DNA of 64,000 bases from Agapetus fuscipes (taxonomy: Eukaryota > Arthropoda > Insecta > Trichoptera > Glossosomatidae). Shown piece after piece: positions 1 through 10,350 of the stretch. The DNA lies in the NCBI GenBank assembly GCA_951799405.1, contig OX637345.1, positions 3,596,001-3,660,000 of the forward strand, in the 5' to 3' direction. Position numbers and translations under genes: made by a program. The stretch's first letter is position 1, and each line of letters opens with the position of its first letter. A model generated the notes under the pieces. The model searched no databases. It saw only the letters and a program-made list of their open reading frames with translations, and was not told the origin of the DNA.

Positions 1-759
1 AGAGAGGGCTGACTCGAGCATCTTCGGCAATATACGATGATACACGAGTGTACCCGAAGTATGAAATGTAGCAAATACAGCGCAACCAAAAAATGTATGG
101 AATCTTAAACAGCAACTCTAGGTGGCGTTTTGATTTCCATGCATTTTTGAGAAACCAGTTGGTCCAGTTGTAACATAAACGATTGTACTCTTTTGCATTA
201 TATAAATCTTGCTTCCATAAAACTAAGGAGATATAATATTTTTCTCCGCAGTTCATCTACCGGCCGCAGGTGACGCTAGCGACCGGGTCATTTTTTGTAT
301 GGAAATCTTTATTTTTCCAGAATAAATAAAAATCGGGGGAGATAAAATAAAACAAGTATGGCATTACAAACATAAAAAATATCACTTCAAATCCTAAAAG
401 GAAAATAAACCATTAAAAGACGAATGTAGCTACAATATCGTATGCAAAATTTGGGTACTTTTTAAATAATCATAAAAAATCAATGAAAAGTAAAAAAAAA
501 CAACTAACAAGTAGAAAAAATAAAACTAATCAAAATTAATGTTTTGAAATAAAAAAAAGTTAGGATTTATTCATAAGAACAGTGGAAATCTCCATTTAAG
601 GTATCTCCGTAAATAAAATTATTTTGAATTGGTTTTTTATGGAAAAAAATACCTAATTTTATGTGTTAATTTAATCTGGAAAAAAAATGCTACCTTACAA
701 TTAAAAATATGGGCTATTTTGGTCATCAAAGTTGGGCGCGCTGACCTCTCAATCACCCT
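1..759 (+). repeat. X repeat, copy 1 (cut by window edge)
   Basis: An AT-rich, non-coding block that reappears inverted at 11520-12315. The match runs from the cytosine-rich end at 745-759 back to the window start, so the left end lies outside. Its right edge falls at TTAA (757-760), and the inverted copy stops at the same TTAA. I see no transposase reading frame. Family unknown; a TTAA-targeting DNA element is one possibility. Confidence 0.75.
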
Positions 760-1284
760 TAAGTACTTGTTGCGTTTTTTTGATCAGAAGTCCCAACATT
801 TCTTCAGCAACGGGATCATGTCTCTACCTGGAAGATGGCAGATAGTCTACAAACAAAATGGCACCTATGTACTGTAATTAAATGTAAATTAACTTGAATG
901 AAAAAAAAAACCTGAATTTTCATATAAAATGCGAAGAAATCAGATTTTATATTTTAGAAAGATTGACTATGGGTGACGTCACAGAGCCGAGGGATATTTT
1001 GAATACTAGGAGTCCATACTGTTTTCTTGCTGAGCGCATTATTCAACCACATCACGCAGAGACGCTGGAAAACAAGTACACGGGTTTAAATTGGTTAAGT
1101 AAACAGTAAACATGCCGCAAGGGAGGCACTCAGTAGAGTGGTGTTTTACTCTAAGACAGGGGTGACATAGGCGACGATCGTGGTCCACTGAGAGAAGGAA
1201 AACGGGTTATGACGTAAATCCCGAGACAAAGAAGTAAATTTGATTTTCTTGGAACCCTTTCTCTTATTTATAATGATTTATATC
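760..1284. other. no gene seen; short CRE-containing repeat at 960-1010
   Basis: No coding signal is supported. The segment around 965-1005 (GGGTGACGTCACAGAGCC and flanks) has a close relative at 26478-26518, so it is a short dispersed repeat that contains the TGACGTCA palindrome. Confidence 0.4.
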
Positions 1285-1838
1285 CGGTCCGTAGTTCAGT
1301 GGTGAGTTAGACACGTCTCCTCATGACGCCATATACGACCTGTTCTTCTCTTCATCACCGGTCCGTAGTCTAAGGGGCTTCAGACTCGTAAATGAACGGT
1401 TGTGAGTTCGAATCCCGGCAACAAAAAAAAATATCGTATGTTTTTTCAAATATGCTTTTCGCTTGTTTAAAATTAATATACCTTTATCAAATACCGGTCA
1501 CCAAAGGTCTATCCAGCCTTACAGCAACTGCAAGGTTTTTTTAAATATATTTTATTTTTTTTATTGTAAAAGGCGGAAGCCGTTTGTTGATTTAAATAAA
1601 TAAACTGGGTCTTGCTTGAGAATTGGTGCTTAATTTTTTTAAAGGAATCCTTTGCGGAAGACTCCGCAATTTTTGAATGGCTTGTAGGTCTATGTCACCC
1701 CGGAAGGGTGCCGCAGAGGTGTGGCTTGAATTATTGTTATGTAGTATAGCGATGACCAAGCTCGCAGAGAGCCCTTGGGATGTGATTCACTCAAAAACAG
1801 CGCTCCCCAAATTATTCATACTAATATTATTATTATGC
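1285..1838 (+). repeat. tS-A SINE, interrupted
   Basis: A partial head (1285-1305) is followed by a second tRNA-like head at 1364-1425, with A box GTAGTCTAAGG and B box GAGTTCGAATCCCGG. Body pieces lie at 1426-1535 and 1608-1640, and the tail at 1741-1838. AT-rich inserts separate the pieces, so this is an old, broken copy. Confidence 0.7.
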
Positions 1839-2111
1839 TTAATAGACGATTTAATTTCAATATACACATGACTACCCCTTTCCCACAACATTCTATATCC
1901 AGCAGGACTCTCTTACGTTTTCGAGAACAGCTTCTTTGCTCGTACATACTGTACAGAGAGCCATTATATAATACGTACTCGAGAACGTACACAATATAAA
2001 AAACTTTCCCGTGACGTCAGAGATGCCATGACGTCACTGTTACGATCCGTCCTACGCAGTTCTATGCGAAACAACTCAAAGGGAATTTGAAGTTCAGTAT
2101 TATGCAATAAC

Positions 2112-2355
2112 GCTAATAAACTACACATATTGTGTAACTTCTAGCCGCGTTCTCCCAAAGGAGTCGCATGTGGGTAGTGGAACCTATTTATTTTTACTGG
2201 CAAGGGGATCGGCCGTACGCCAACCACATCAGATTAAGTGGTGGTTTCCTAGCTCCTGAGGGGCTGGTACAGATTTCATTTGAAGACTGAGTAAACCTTG
2301 CCGGTATTTTTTTTTGGGGAAACCATTTCTGATACCTCTGCGGGATACGGACCCA
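2112..2355 (-). repeat. tS-B SINE, head missing
   Basis: Body and tail of the second tRNA-SINE family in reverse orientation. The stretch with AACCTTGCCGGTATTT and the 3' end rich in ACACATATTGTGTAACTT match the full copies at 29819 and 48736. The tRNA head is lost at 2355, where an RTE-A copy begins. Confidence 0.75.
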
Positions 2356-2356
2356 A

Positions 2357-2535
2357 GCACATGTAGGTTTGCGCTAATACGTGCCGCATGCGTACATACA
2401 AAATAAAACAAACCTCACATGAACATGAAATTTGCAGCTCCTGCCGCCTTTCTCTGAAACTGAAGGGGCATTTGAAAAAGTGAACTAAGTTTTTACAGCT
2501 TGAGGTCAGCCTCATACCAACCTATTTGTCAAAGA
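2357..2535 (-). repeat. RTE-A LINE 3'UTR fragment
   Basis: Divergent minus-strand copy with the diagnostic order: GCATGCGTACAT block, CTGAAAC block, TTTTTACAGCTTGAGG, then CTCATACCAACCT. Confidence 0.75.
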
Positions 2536-2721
2536 GCACAAAAAATTCGGAAAGTTATAATGTCAAAAAGCAGACCCAGAAATCAACTCGGCACAAATTT
2601 GAGAGTACAATCCTTATTCGGCGGGTATACATCACACTTTTGTCCCTAGCAACTAAAAAAATGTTTGCCTTTTCCCCAGCAAACCGGCCGTATGAAATCA
2701 CAATTAATTTTGTCAATATTA

Positions 2722-2924
2722 TAAGGTTCACTTTGTCAATGTCACCCCTGTTTCAGGGAAGGACGGCAAGAGTTACAGGGCTTATGCTCATTTGAGATTG
2801 GGTTTTTATAATGTAGGTCCACATGCGGCATGTGTAAGCGCGAAATTATACATATCTGCTTGTGAGAATGCATTTAATATAAATCTCAAATGATATATAT
2901 CCTTGCAGCTTAGATTAGATTAGA
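2722..2924 (+). repeat. RTE-A LINE 3'UTR fragment
   Basis: Good copy running from TTCACTTTGTCAATGTCACC to the terminal TTAGATTAGATTAG array, the short tandem tail typical of RTE-type LINEs. Confidence 0.85.
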
Positions 2925-3368
2925 ATATAATTTGTTGCTAGCCCATTGGAAACGAAAAATGAAGAAAAAAATCGCTAATGAGATGTTGAATAAAAACCTA
3001 TTCACGTTCCCCATCCGTCTTTTGATCTCGATGACGTCAGAAGTCCCGCTTTGAAGTGAAAACGAGGATAATTGGATGAACGTTCGGCATGAATGGGTTT
3101 CCGAACGTTCAAAAGATTTATCTTTTTTGTTTCATTTCGCTTGTAACATTACAAAACAACAATGAGGTACTCTGGGCAATTATTTACAAGGCTCGTTTAT
3201 ACAAAATGTTGAAAAAATATTTTGGAAAAAAAAAACCATCAAATGATACCGTTCAATTTATTAGAGTTATTGGTAAATTAGATGTTTGCCTTTTTAAAAA
3301 GAAAAGCGTGAAATATTACGTCTTTTTTTGTGGAAAGTATATATCCCTTTGAAGACCGTTTTTTGATA
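2925..3368. other. no gene seen
   Basis: AT-rich sequence with a TGACGTCA palindrome near 3031. I recognise no repeat family and no coding signal. Confidence 0.35.
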
Positions 3369-3966
3369 TTCCTTGGCTTACAGATTAGTATGAGGCTGAC
3401 CACCCATACTGTAAAAAATGGTTAACGTTGCAGTACAACGGTTAGATGGATGTCGTGGTAGAGGAAGACCGAGAAAGGTATGGATGGACCAAAGTTCCGA
3501 AATTGCGAATGAATGGAGTATCCAGAGGCATAATAAAAAGAGAGCCTGTATGAAGAAGGTTGTGACTCTGAATGAAATGAAAGAAGTGTGTAAGGACAGA
3601 AATAAATGGCAGTTGATCTGTAATGTTGGCAGCTAGGGTTTATTAAATTGGAATTTGTTTGATAATATAATTTATTGATTTATAAAATGTAATTTGTCGT
3701 GTATGTTCCTTGAATTATAGGTTGGTATGCGGCTGACCACCCATGCTGTATAAAAGGGTTCACTTTGCCAATGTCAACCCTGTTTTCAGGGAAGGTCGGC
3801 AAGAGTTGCAGGGTGTATGTCCATGTGAGATTTGGGTTTTTATATTGTAGGACCACATGCGGCATGTTTAAACGCGAACTTGTGCATGTCTGTTTGTGAA
3901 AGTGCATATAATGTGAATCTTTAATGTTACATATATTTTGCAATTTAAGATTAGATTAGATTAGAC
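3369..3966 (+). mobile_element. RTE-A LINE 3' end with RT C-terminus
   Basis: The key copy for understanding this family. Positions 3422-3636 encode the C-terminal tail of a LINE reverse transcriptase, with GCRGRGRPRK, then EWSIQ, KKRACMKKV and EVCKDRNKWQLIC, and a stop at 3634-3636. It runs straight into the 3'UTR (3637-3966), which is the common dispersed repeat and ends in TTAGATTAGATTAGA. A short piece of the same 3'UTR (3369-3421) lies in front of the coding part, so the copy is rearranged. It is 5'-truncated and dead: the endonuclease and most of the RT are missing. The clade is inferred from the C-terminal motif pattern and the tandem-repeat tail, not from a full RT. Confidence 0.82.
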
Positions 3967-4156
3967 GTTGCTAATACCACTTATGTTTCAGGGGATGTCG
4001 GAAAAAGTTTAATTGAGATTTATAATTTAATTTGTGAGTATACATGCTGCATGTGTAAGCGCGAACTTATACGTGTATGCTTATGGGAATGCATTTTAAA
4101 TGAATTTTAAATGTTAATATACCTTTTTAAAACTTAGATTGTAGATTATATAGATC
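3967..4156 (+). repeat. RTE-A LINE 3'UTR fragment (diverged)
   Basis: Lies directly downstream of the previous copy, giving a head-to-tail pair. Retains ATGTTTCAGGGGATGTCGG, TGTGTAAGCGCGAACTTATA and the AACTTAGATTGTAGATTATA end. Confidence 0.75.
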
Positions 4157-4171
4157 GCCAATATTTGGAGA

Positions 4172-4225
4172 AAATGCTCAAACCCTCCTCATACCCGTCC
4201 TGTATGTATGTGTCAGAAGGACCCA
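4172..4225 (+). repeat. short dispersed repeat (CCCGTCCTGTATGTATGTG)
   Basis: A ~55 bp sequence that also occurs at 7726-7792 inside an RTE-A copy and inverted at 26026-26078. The three contexts are unrelated, so the unit is itself mobile or copied. No TIR or coding capacity is visible. Confidence 0.65.
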
Positions 4226-4237
4226 CAGCACGTAGAC

Positions 4238-4450
4238 GGTCATTTTTTTAAAAAATAGATTTGTGAAGTGGAATGCAATTCACCAACCTATTTTGCTTTG
4301 CCAGAAACACGTAGGTATTAACATTAAATTACCCAATGACATTTGTTGGACCAAAGTCAAAATTATTGTCGATAGTACACGACGCAGGCGGGGTTCAAAT
4401 TGGCGTTCGTCTCAATAATGCAATATGGTCGACACCTTATCCCCTTGACC
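4238..4450 (-). repeat. tS-C SINE
   Basis: Third tRNA-derived family, reversed. Read on the minus strand it starts ATGGTCAAGGGG, has a degenerate B-box region (AATTTGAACCCCGCC), and ends in the AGAAACACG / ACCAACCTATTTTG / GTGAAGTGGAATGCAATT region. Close relatives lie at 51085-51345 and 57996-58138. It abuts RTE-A at 4451. Confidence 0.65.
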
Positions 4451-5140
4451 ATCTAATCTAATCTAATCTAAGCTGCAAGGATATGTATCATTTGAGATTC
4501 ATATTAAATGCATTCCCACAAGCAGACATGCATAATTTCGCGCTTACACATGCCGCATGTGGAACTACAATATAAAAAACCCAATCTCAAATGAACAAAA
4601 GCCCTGCAACTCTTGCCGACCTTCCCTGAAACAGGGGTGACATTGGCAAAGTGAACCATTTTTTACAGTATGGGTGGTCAGTCGCATACCAACCTATCAG
4701 TCAAGGAATACAAGCAATTAATACATTTAAATATATAAAACAAATAAGCTCTAAACAATTAAACAGTAAAAAATTAAAAAACTACAAAACATATTTTTTT
4801 AAATTTAAAAGCCTCAGCTTTAACCGCCAGCATTACAGATCAACCGCCATTTTTTTCGATCCTTGCATACTTCTTTCATTTCATCCAGAGCCATAACCTT
4901 TTTCATACAAGCTCTCCTTTTATTATGACTCTGGATATCCCATTCACTCGCTATTTCGAAAATTTGGTCCATCCATTTCTTTCTCGGTCTTCCTCTTCCA
5001 CGACATCCATCAATTCTTGGAGCATACACTTTCTTCGTCAATCTTTCCTCATTCATTCTCTCCAAATGTCCAAACCATCTAAGTATACTTCTTTTAATCT
5101 TTACTTTCACACTTTCTTGATAGGTAGACAATATATGGTA
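4451..5140 (-). mobile_element. RTE-A LINE 3' end with RT C-terminus (longest copy)
   Basis: Minus-strand counterpart of 3369-3966 and the best-preserved coding end of the family. The frame 5131-4820 encodes ILRWFGHLERMNEERLTKKV, then GCRGRGRPRKKWMDQ, KRRACMKKV and EVCKDRKKWRLICNAGG before the stop. The 3'UTR (4819-4451) ends in a tandem ATCTAATCTAATCTAATC tail on the plus strand. RWFGHLERM followed by GRGRPRK and CKDRKKW is the usual C-terminus of RTE-like LINE reverse transcriptases in arthropods. The element is truncated about 5140; no upstream RT is present. Confidence 0.85.
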
Positions 5141-5262
5141 AAAAAAATTAAGCTTGATATTCAGATTTAAAATTCAAAGTTTAAGTTTAATTGTAGCCAT
5201 CGTTAGCACTTCAGTCAATTTAAAATTAGTTATTAGAAAGGAATGGGAGAAAATATTTATTC

Positions 5263-5577
5263 GTAAATTTATTTGCCTACACCCTATGCACGCGCCTGAC
5301 TGCATTACTCGGGGGACCTGCCGATCTGCCGACAGTGCTCTTACATCTACACAATGCAGAAAAAGAAGCACAGTTTTTGGAGACCGCGCTTTCGCCGTTG
5401 CGGGACCGTCCACTTGGAACCAGCTGCCTCCTGAAGTGCGCGCCAAGGAAGGGATCGAGAGCTTCAAGAAGGGAATGAAGACCCATTTCTTCACCGCCGC
5501 GTCAAGCCTGAAAGCGCCCTTGCAGTGACAGTGGTCACGAAACGGCGCTATAAAAATCATCATCATCATCATCATTC
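5263..5577 (+). mobile_element. L2/CR1-like LINE RT C-terminal fragment
   Basis: A frame ending at 5526-5528 reads ...FGDRAFAVAGPSTWNQLP..., the C-terminal motif of L2/CR1/Jockey-type reverse transcriptases, followed by a helical tail and stop. The downstream sequence ends in an ATC trinucleotide array (5557-5577). Severely 5'-truncated; only about 80 residues are recognisable. The flanking 5154-5262 part of the same frame shows no family similarity that I can see. Confidence 0.75.
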
Positions 5578-5614
5578 AGGTGATGTCATCATCACCTGAA
5601 TGATGATGATGAAT
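5557..5614. repeat. ATC microsatellite forming a hairpin
   Basis: The trinucleotide tail (CATCATCATCATTCAGGTGA) is followed by its reverse complement (TCACCTGAATGATGATGATG), giving arms of about 25 bases. It probably arose at the 3' tail of the LINE. Confidence 0.7.
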
Positions 5615-5970
5615 TAAGGATAAAATGAATACTTATCGATTTCAACAAGTTTATTTCATAGATTTTCTTCTCTAAAATTTCCATTGTCGCTTGCCAGCAC
5701 TTTTCAGTTTTTCTTTTTGCTTCTACAAATCAGAACCTTTTAAATTCATGATTCACCGCTAGATATTTAAGCTTCATTTTTCTAGTAAGTTGTTTTTCTT
5801 TTTTGTATTTTTACTGCCACGAACATCTATCATTACCAATACAAAAATATGATTGATGGTAGAGTTTTCAGAGCCATTGACTTTTTAAAGTTTTCGCATG
5901 AAAAATGAGCACCGAGAAGGTGAACGATTTCTATTCACTTAATTGAAAATGCCTTTTAGTGAAGAGCATC
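5615..5970. other. no gene seen
   Basis: AT-rich sequence with no recognisable repeat or coding signal. Confidence 0.35.
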
Positions 5971-5972
5971 AT

Positions 5973-6222
5973 TGGCCAGTACGTAGTCTAGTGGTTAGCG
6001 CTTCGAACTCGTAAATGGATGTTCGTGGGCTATTATCACGGTGGAGCACATAAAAATATACCATCTATATTTTCAAATATGCTCTTCGCTGGGTTGAAAA
6101 ATTCATAAACCTTTACAAAAGACCGGTCACCAAAGGTCCATCTAGACTTACAGCACATGGGTTTTGTTTGTGAATTTGCGCTTTCTATAGCAACCAACAA
6201 CCAAGCTCGCAGAGGGCTCTTG
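5973..6222 (+). repeat. tS-A SINE (mutated B box)
   Basis: Head GTAGTCTAGTGGTTAGCGC matches the A-box region; the B box is deleted or changed (GTGGGCTATTATCACGG). The body and GAGGGCTCTTGGGGTGT tail are clear. The tail ends where an RTE-A copy begins. Confidence 0.8.
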
Positions 6223-6518
6223 GGGTGTCTATAATCTATAATCTAAGTTGCAAAAATATATTAATATTTAAGATTCATTATATTTTGTATTGTTTGTGTA
6301 TTAACACTGTGAAAATTCATAATGATTTTTAAAGAGCAAATTTTTAAAACTAATAAAAAAATTACATTCCCATGCCCACAAACAGGCACGTGTCCGTTCG
6401 AGCTTAAACATGCAGCATGTGTACTTACAAAGTAAATATAGAACAAAAAACAAATCTCAAATGAACATGGACAATGCCGCCGTTCTCGGAAACAGGGGTG
6501 GCATCGGCAAAGTGAAAC
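6223..6518 (-). repeat. RTE-A 3'UTR fragment with a ~83 bp insert
   Basis: Minus-strand copy interrupted at 6280-6362 by sequence containing TGTGTATTAACACTGTGAAA. That sequence also occurs near 32820, 39990 and 63630 and belongs to the Penelope-like repeat described at 63608. Confidence 0.75.
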
Positions 6519-6559
6519 ATCAATTCACGAAATAGTACATTTTATATTTTTAAGGGTAT

Positions 6560-6800
6560 CTGTATTCACGCAGTGAAAGTCCATTGTATTTTTTATAATT
6601 CAATTGGAAAAACAAAGTATTAATTCACTTTTATTTATTTATTTCTCGCTCAAACGTTTTCGCCTAATAAGGCATCTTCCGTTTTGAAAATTAATTTGTA
6701 ACAATCATGCTCCTGAATATGCCTTATTAGAAAACGTTTGAGCAAGAAATAAATTAATAAAAGTGAATTAAAACATTGTTTTTCCGATTGATAATAAACA
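6560..6800. repeat. Penelope-like inverted repeat pair
   Basis: An arm at 6595-6690 is repeated inverted at 6715-6795: both carry AAACGTTT next to CTTATTAGG-type arms and an AATAAAAGTGAATTAA segment. Arms of the GGC...GCC GAAAACG form are typical of Penelope-like element termini, which often carry hammerhead-like folds. Assignment is by motif only. Confidence 0.5.
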
Positions 6801-7487
6801 GTACATTTTAGTATGAACGTACTCGCAACCATGCACAATGTTAAAAATTGTTTCAATTTTATTTTTATTTTATCACCCCTGTTGCGGGCAACTTCATCTC
6901 TCTAGAAATGAAAAGCCTCTGTGAGAAAATTAAACATTTTTTTGGTCGTTAAAACAAAATTGGGGTTATTTTTTTTTCCACGGAAAGGGTAAAAGCCATC
7001 AGTACTTGCAGTGTTATTTTTAAGGGTAGGAAAGGCCTATTAGAGGCGGTTCCTGTTTCCCCGAGTAAATCGTTGCGTAAATCTAAAAAATGTGTGAAAT
7101 CTAAATCACTCACGGGGTGTGCGGTGGGATATTTAATACATTTTCGATTTACGCAACCGAGGGGAGTTGTAATTTTTTTTTTTACTCGGCGTTTTGAAAC
7201 CCAAGTGCTAATAAATGGAAAAAAGGGTGTAGCGTGAGGGTATAAAACTACACCAAGGATAACTGTAAACTGTATATTATGGGCTATCTTTTTATAATAA
7301 AAAAAATACGCGTATCTTCATCCATTTTTTTTCTTTCAGTACTACTTCTATCCAAGATTGGCAATCACCTGAATATTCAATTTCAGTATTTAGACTTTTC
7401 TTTGGATCCATATTTCAGTTTTTTAAATATATTTTTTTTAAATATGGAGGAAATAAGTTTTTTTTTTATAATTAAAAAAATGATCGT
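6801..7487. other. no gene seen
   Basis: T-rich and A-rich runs dominate. Short frames here (such as 7279-7515) are hydrophobic only because of poly-T and show no family likeness. Confidence 0.4.
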
Positions 7488-7556
7488 AATAACTGTTTCT
7501 GGCCAAACAAAATAATTTGGTGGATTGCATTCCTCTTCACAAATCCATAGTATATG
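7488..7556 (+). repeat. tS-C SINE tail fragment
   Basis: Contains TTTCTGGCC, GGTGGATTGCATTCCTCTTC and CACAAATCC in the order seen at the 3' end of tS-C copies at 24170-24236 and 60695-60775. Confidence 0.6.
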
Positions 7557-7587
7557 TTGAAAAATAAAATGAATAAAAGATAAATAA

Positions 7588-7868
7588 CATTTAAAATTCA
7601 TATTAAATGCATTCCCAAAAGCAGACACGTATAAGTTTGCGCTTACGTATATGCCGCGTGTGGACTAACGAATCTCAAATGAACATAAGCCCTCCAACTC
7701 TTGCCAACCTTCTTTGAAACAGGGGTATGGTCAAACCCTCCTCGTACCCGTCCTGTATGTATGTGTCAGAAGGACCCACAGCACATGGACGCGACATTGG
7801 CAAAGTAAACTATTTTTTACAGTATTGGTGGTCATCTTAATATCAACCTATAAGTCACGGAATAGAAA
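7588..7868 (-). repeat. RTE-A 3'UTR fragment with nested short repeat
   Basis: A clear minus-strand copy from GCATTCCCAAAAGCAGACAC to CCTATAAGTCACGGAATAG. It is split after the AACAGGGGT block by the short repeat at 7726-7792, then resumes with GACATTGGCAAAGT. Confidence 0.85.
7726..7792 (+). repeat. short dispersed repeat inside RTE-A
   Basis: Same unit as 4172-4225 (GTACCCGTCCTGTATGTATG, then GTCAGAAGGACCCACAGCAC). The surrounding RTE-A sequence reads continuously if it is removed, so this was an insertion. Confidence 0.75.
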
Positions 7869-7906
7869 TGAACATTCGCATGTTGCATACCAAGATTAAA
7901 CACTTC

Positions 7907-8114
7907 AGCTAAAGTAGGGGTTTCTCAGCTCCCAAGGGAAATAGTTCTCATTTCTTGTAAAGGCTGAGAGAACCTTGCCGGCATTTCGCTTTGGGTTTGA
8001 GTTTTTTAATTAACACCGAAACGGGAAATCATTTCCGACACCCTCAGCGGGGGAATCGAACCCTAGCTTTCGTCATGAAATGCAAGCATTCTAACGAGTG
8101 AGCTGTCGACTGGA
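7907..8114 (-). repeat. tS-B SINE, 3' truncated
   Basis: Tail-proximal parts are lost, but the body (CACCGAAACGGGAAATCATT) and the tRNA-like head (AATGCAAGCATTCTAACGAG, GAGCTGTCGACTGG) are present. The B box appears as GGAATCGAACCCTAGC on the plus strand. Confidence 0.8.
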
Positions 8115-8426
8115 TTATTGATGTTTTTTTCTTGTAATAGCACGTCATGTTCGTGATAATATTGAATTAGTGTTGAACTCCTGCCAAGCGCATTCAGCTC
8201 TAATCTGACAGCGTTGGCAGACGTTTAGCATAATATGGAAATGAGGAATCTACTTGTTGCCAACGTGCGTGCGAAGGTTACAAACGTGTGTGTGGACTCG
8301 GTACAAAAACCATCTATAAATGACGTCATACAGCCAGGTTGCTAAGGGCATGAAAAACATATTAACCAGAAAACAAAGTTTACTCATTTCTATATAGTAA
8401 CTAAATCGTTTTCTATCTTTAATCTG
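8115..8426. other. no gene seen
   Basis: Contains a CATAATATGG stretch and a TGACGTCATA motif near 8323. No repeat or coding assignment. Confidence 0.35.
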
Positions 8427-8738
8427 GGTTTCACCTATCGACGGTTAAAAAGAAGTAGGTAATAAGCGTCGTTTTGGTCAAAAATGAGTTATGAATGCTA
8501 TCCTACTCAAAATTCTCCGCTCTTTTTAATGCGCTGACTTCCATAGCTCTACGATGATTTTTTTTGTTGTTTATGCCCAAGCAAACAACTGCGTTTTCAA
8601 AGTAAGGTTTGGTGTAACCGACAAGATTTTGGCCTTTTTTGTCCTTAAGACGGTTGTGAAATAAAAAAAAATCGTAAAACATCGTAAACCACCTTAATAG
8701 GAATGCCAATAAATGCCTTTATTTTTTTAATTTTAGAG
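8427..8738 (-). mobile_element. MITE, one end missing (relative of 29138-29558)
   Basis: Starts with the terminal sequence ATCGACGGTTAAAAAGAAG and continues as the reverse complement of 29260-29556, including GTTTATGCCCAAGCAAACAA and GTGTAACCGACAAGATTTTG. The right end is cut off at the junction with a tS-A copy. Confidence 0.75.
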
Positions 8739-8881
8739 CTGTACAGGTTTATGAATTTTTCAACCCAGCGAAGAGCAAATTTGAAAATACGAATGGTATA
8801 TTTTTTGTGCTCCGCCGGGATTCGAACCCACAACCTTCCATTTACGAGTCCAAAGTTTTACCACTGGACTACGGTCCGTAC
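8739..8881 (-). repeat. tS-A SINE, tail missing
   Basis: Reverse copy with the head at 8820-8881 (CCACTGGACTACGGTCCGTA) and B box GGGATTCGAACCCACAA. It ends near AGAGCTGTACAGGTTTATGA without the 3' tail. Confidence 0.85.
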
Positions 8882-8932
8882 ACGTACGCATTATACCTTT
8901 TAACTGGAAAAATAACTACAAAGAATTCTCGT

Positions 8933-9182
8933 AATCTAATCTAAATCTAAATCAAAGTTGCAAAGATATGTATCATTTGAGATTCATATTAAATGCATTC
9001 CCACAAACAGACACGCATAATTTCACGCTCACACATAGCACAAACGCATGTGGACCTACAATATAAAAAAAACCAATCTCAAATGAACATAAGCCCTTCA
9101 ACTCTTGCCAACCTTCCCTGAAACAGAGGTGACATTGGCAAAGTGAACCATTTTTTACAGTATGGGTGGTCAGCCTCATACC
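8933..9182 (-). repeat. RTE-A 3'UTR, nearly complete
   Basis: Runs from the ATCTAATCTAAATCTAAATC tail array to GGTGGTCAGCCTCATACC, all diagnostic blocks in order. Confidence 0.9.
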
Positions 9183-9685
9183 TATTCATACCTCATATAT
9201 ATAGTTTTAATAAATAAATAAAATATCCCAAGGAAAAAGCCGCCTAGTAACAAGCCGGCATTTTTTTTTATTTATTAAGGTTCCTGAAAATAAAAGAAAG
9301 GCCGACGGAGGATATCAGTCTAAGTTGCATAACAACGGGCGCAATAACTTGATATAAAACACGTTTGTTCCGTTTAACGACGAGCAGGCTTAACGGCGAG
9401 CGGACGCAACGACGGGCTCGTTTCCGTTACGCCAGACAACGCCTCGTTATTCTTTAAAAGCTTTGAGGGCCTTCTGGAATATCCCGAGCGCTTCAAAGCC
9501 TTTGAAACCCGTGTTTACCTGTAGAGTTGCACATTTGTGACGAAACTCCTTCAAAACCAGGTGCACGAGCAATTTTCTTGGAGTGGAAGCCTCGCCGGGC
9601 GTCGGAGGATCTTACCGTACCTGTTTGAAGATAGGCAGGAATAAAACATGCTGGGACCTGAACAGCTGATCGTACCTACGTCCCC
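9183..9685. other. no gene seen; locally GC-richer
   Basis: 9290-9670 is richer in CG than its surroundings (ACGACGAGCAGGC, GGCGAGCGGACGCAACGACG). The part at 9605-9672 resembles one arm of the MITE at 47891-48088 (TCTTACCGTACCTGTTTGAA, AATAAAACATG, GAACAGCTGATCGT). The remainder is unassigned. Confidence 0.4.
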
Positions 9686-10350
9686 TTAATAATATATTGG
9701 GGTGATTTATTTGGTGAGTAGTACTTTTTTTTTTTTTTTTTTTTCAATTTTATTTATTTATTACAGAAAACAACAGCACATACACATAAAACAAGTAAAG
9801 ATTTATAATAGTATAAATAATTTATAATAAGGCCAATAATAGTTTTCTTAAATAAAAATAATTACAATAAAAGCTTGTCTACAGCAAATGTAACAGCAAA
9901 CGAAAAGAACAAAAGAAAAAAAAAAGAATGCAGAGGTTTTTATCAGAGACGATTTGGGAAAATAGAATAGAAAGGACGATGGAAGGGGAAGAGGATGCCA
10001 TTCAATCAGTTTTGCATTTTCTCAAGTAGTACATCCGCACCCCTTGAAGAAATGCGTTCTTGGACAAACAATAAATGTCCAGGTGATTAAAATTTGAGTT
10101 ATAACAAAACATAGCTCTCGTTAAAGTCGAGTTCCTGGCATAATTTGTAGTGTGCGCTCCCGTATAAAAAAGTGAATTTAACCTAGTGCGCCTTGTAGGT
10201 ACACGCAAAGTGAGCCCCTCACAAAGAACGGTGGAGTCAATATGGCCGTGTACTATATCGTACAGAAAAGCCATATCTAATAGCGTTCGACGGGCTTCTA
10301 GGGACATAAAAACACACTTTTGTGTGAATCACACCTCAGGAGCAATCTAG
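9686..10350 (-). repeat. tS-A SINE tail split by a LINE insertion
   Basis: 9686-9723 (GATTTATTTGGTGAG) and 10308-10350 (TTTGTGTGAATCACACCTC) are the two halves of a minus-strand tS-A tail. The Jockey-like LINE sits exactly between them. Confidence 0.7.
9725..10307 (-). mobile_element. Jockey/R1-like LINE 3' end with poly(A)
   Basis: The minus-strand frame 10307-10002 starts SLEARRTLLDMAFLYDIVHG and continues with a basic LRVPTRRTR segment and RAMFCYNS. This is the C-terminal region of Jockey/R1-type reverse transcriptases. About 250 bases of 3'UTR follow, then a 20-base poly(A) tail, seen as the T-run at 9725-9744. The copy is 5'-truncated to about 580 bp and inserted into a SINE tail. The frame is open from the truncation point to the stop, so the insertion is not very old. 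Confidence 0.8.

Noticed and set aside
2910..4470. Telomere-like TTAGAT repeats
   Set aside because: The insect telomere unit is TTAGG; these short arrays occur only at RTE-A 3' ends.
5174..5575. 133-codon minus frame starting with six Met
   Set aside because: Antisense of the LINE fragment; the Met run is the ATC microsatellite read backwards.
9290..9680. Hidden exon in a CG-richer stretch
   Set aside because: All frames are interrupted and part of it matches a MITE arm.
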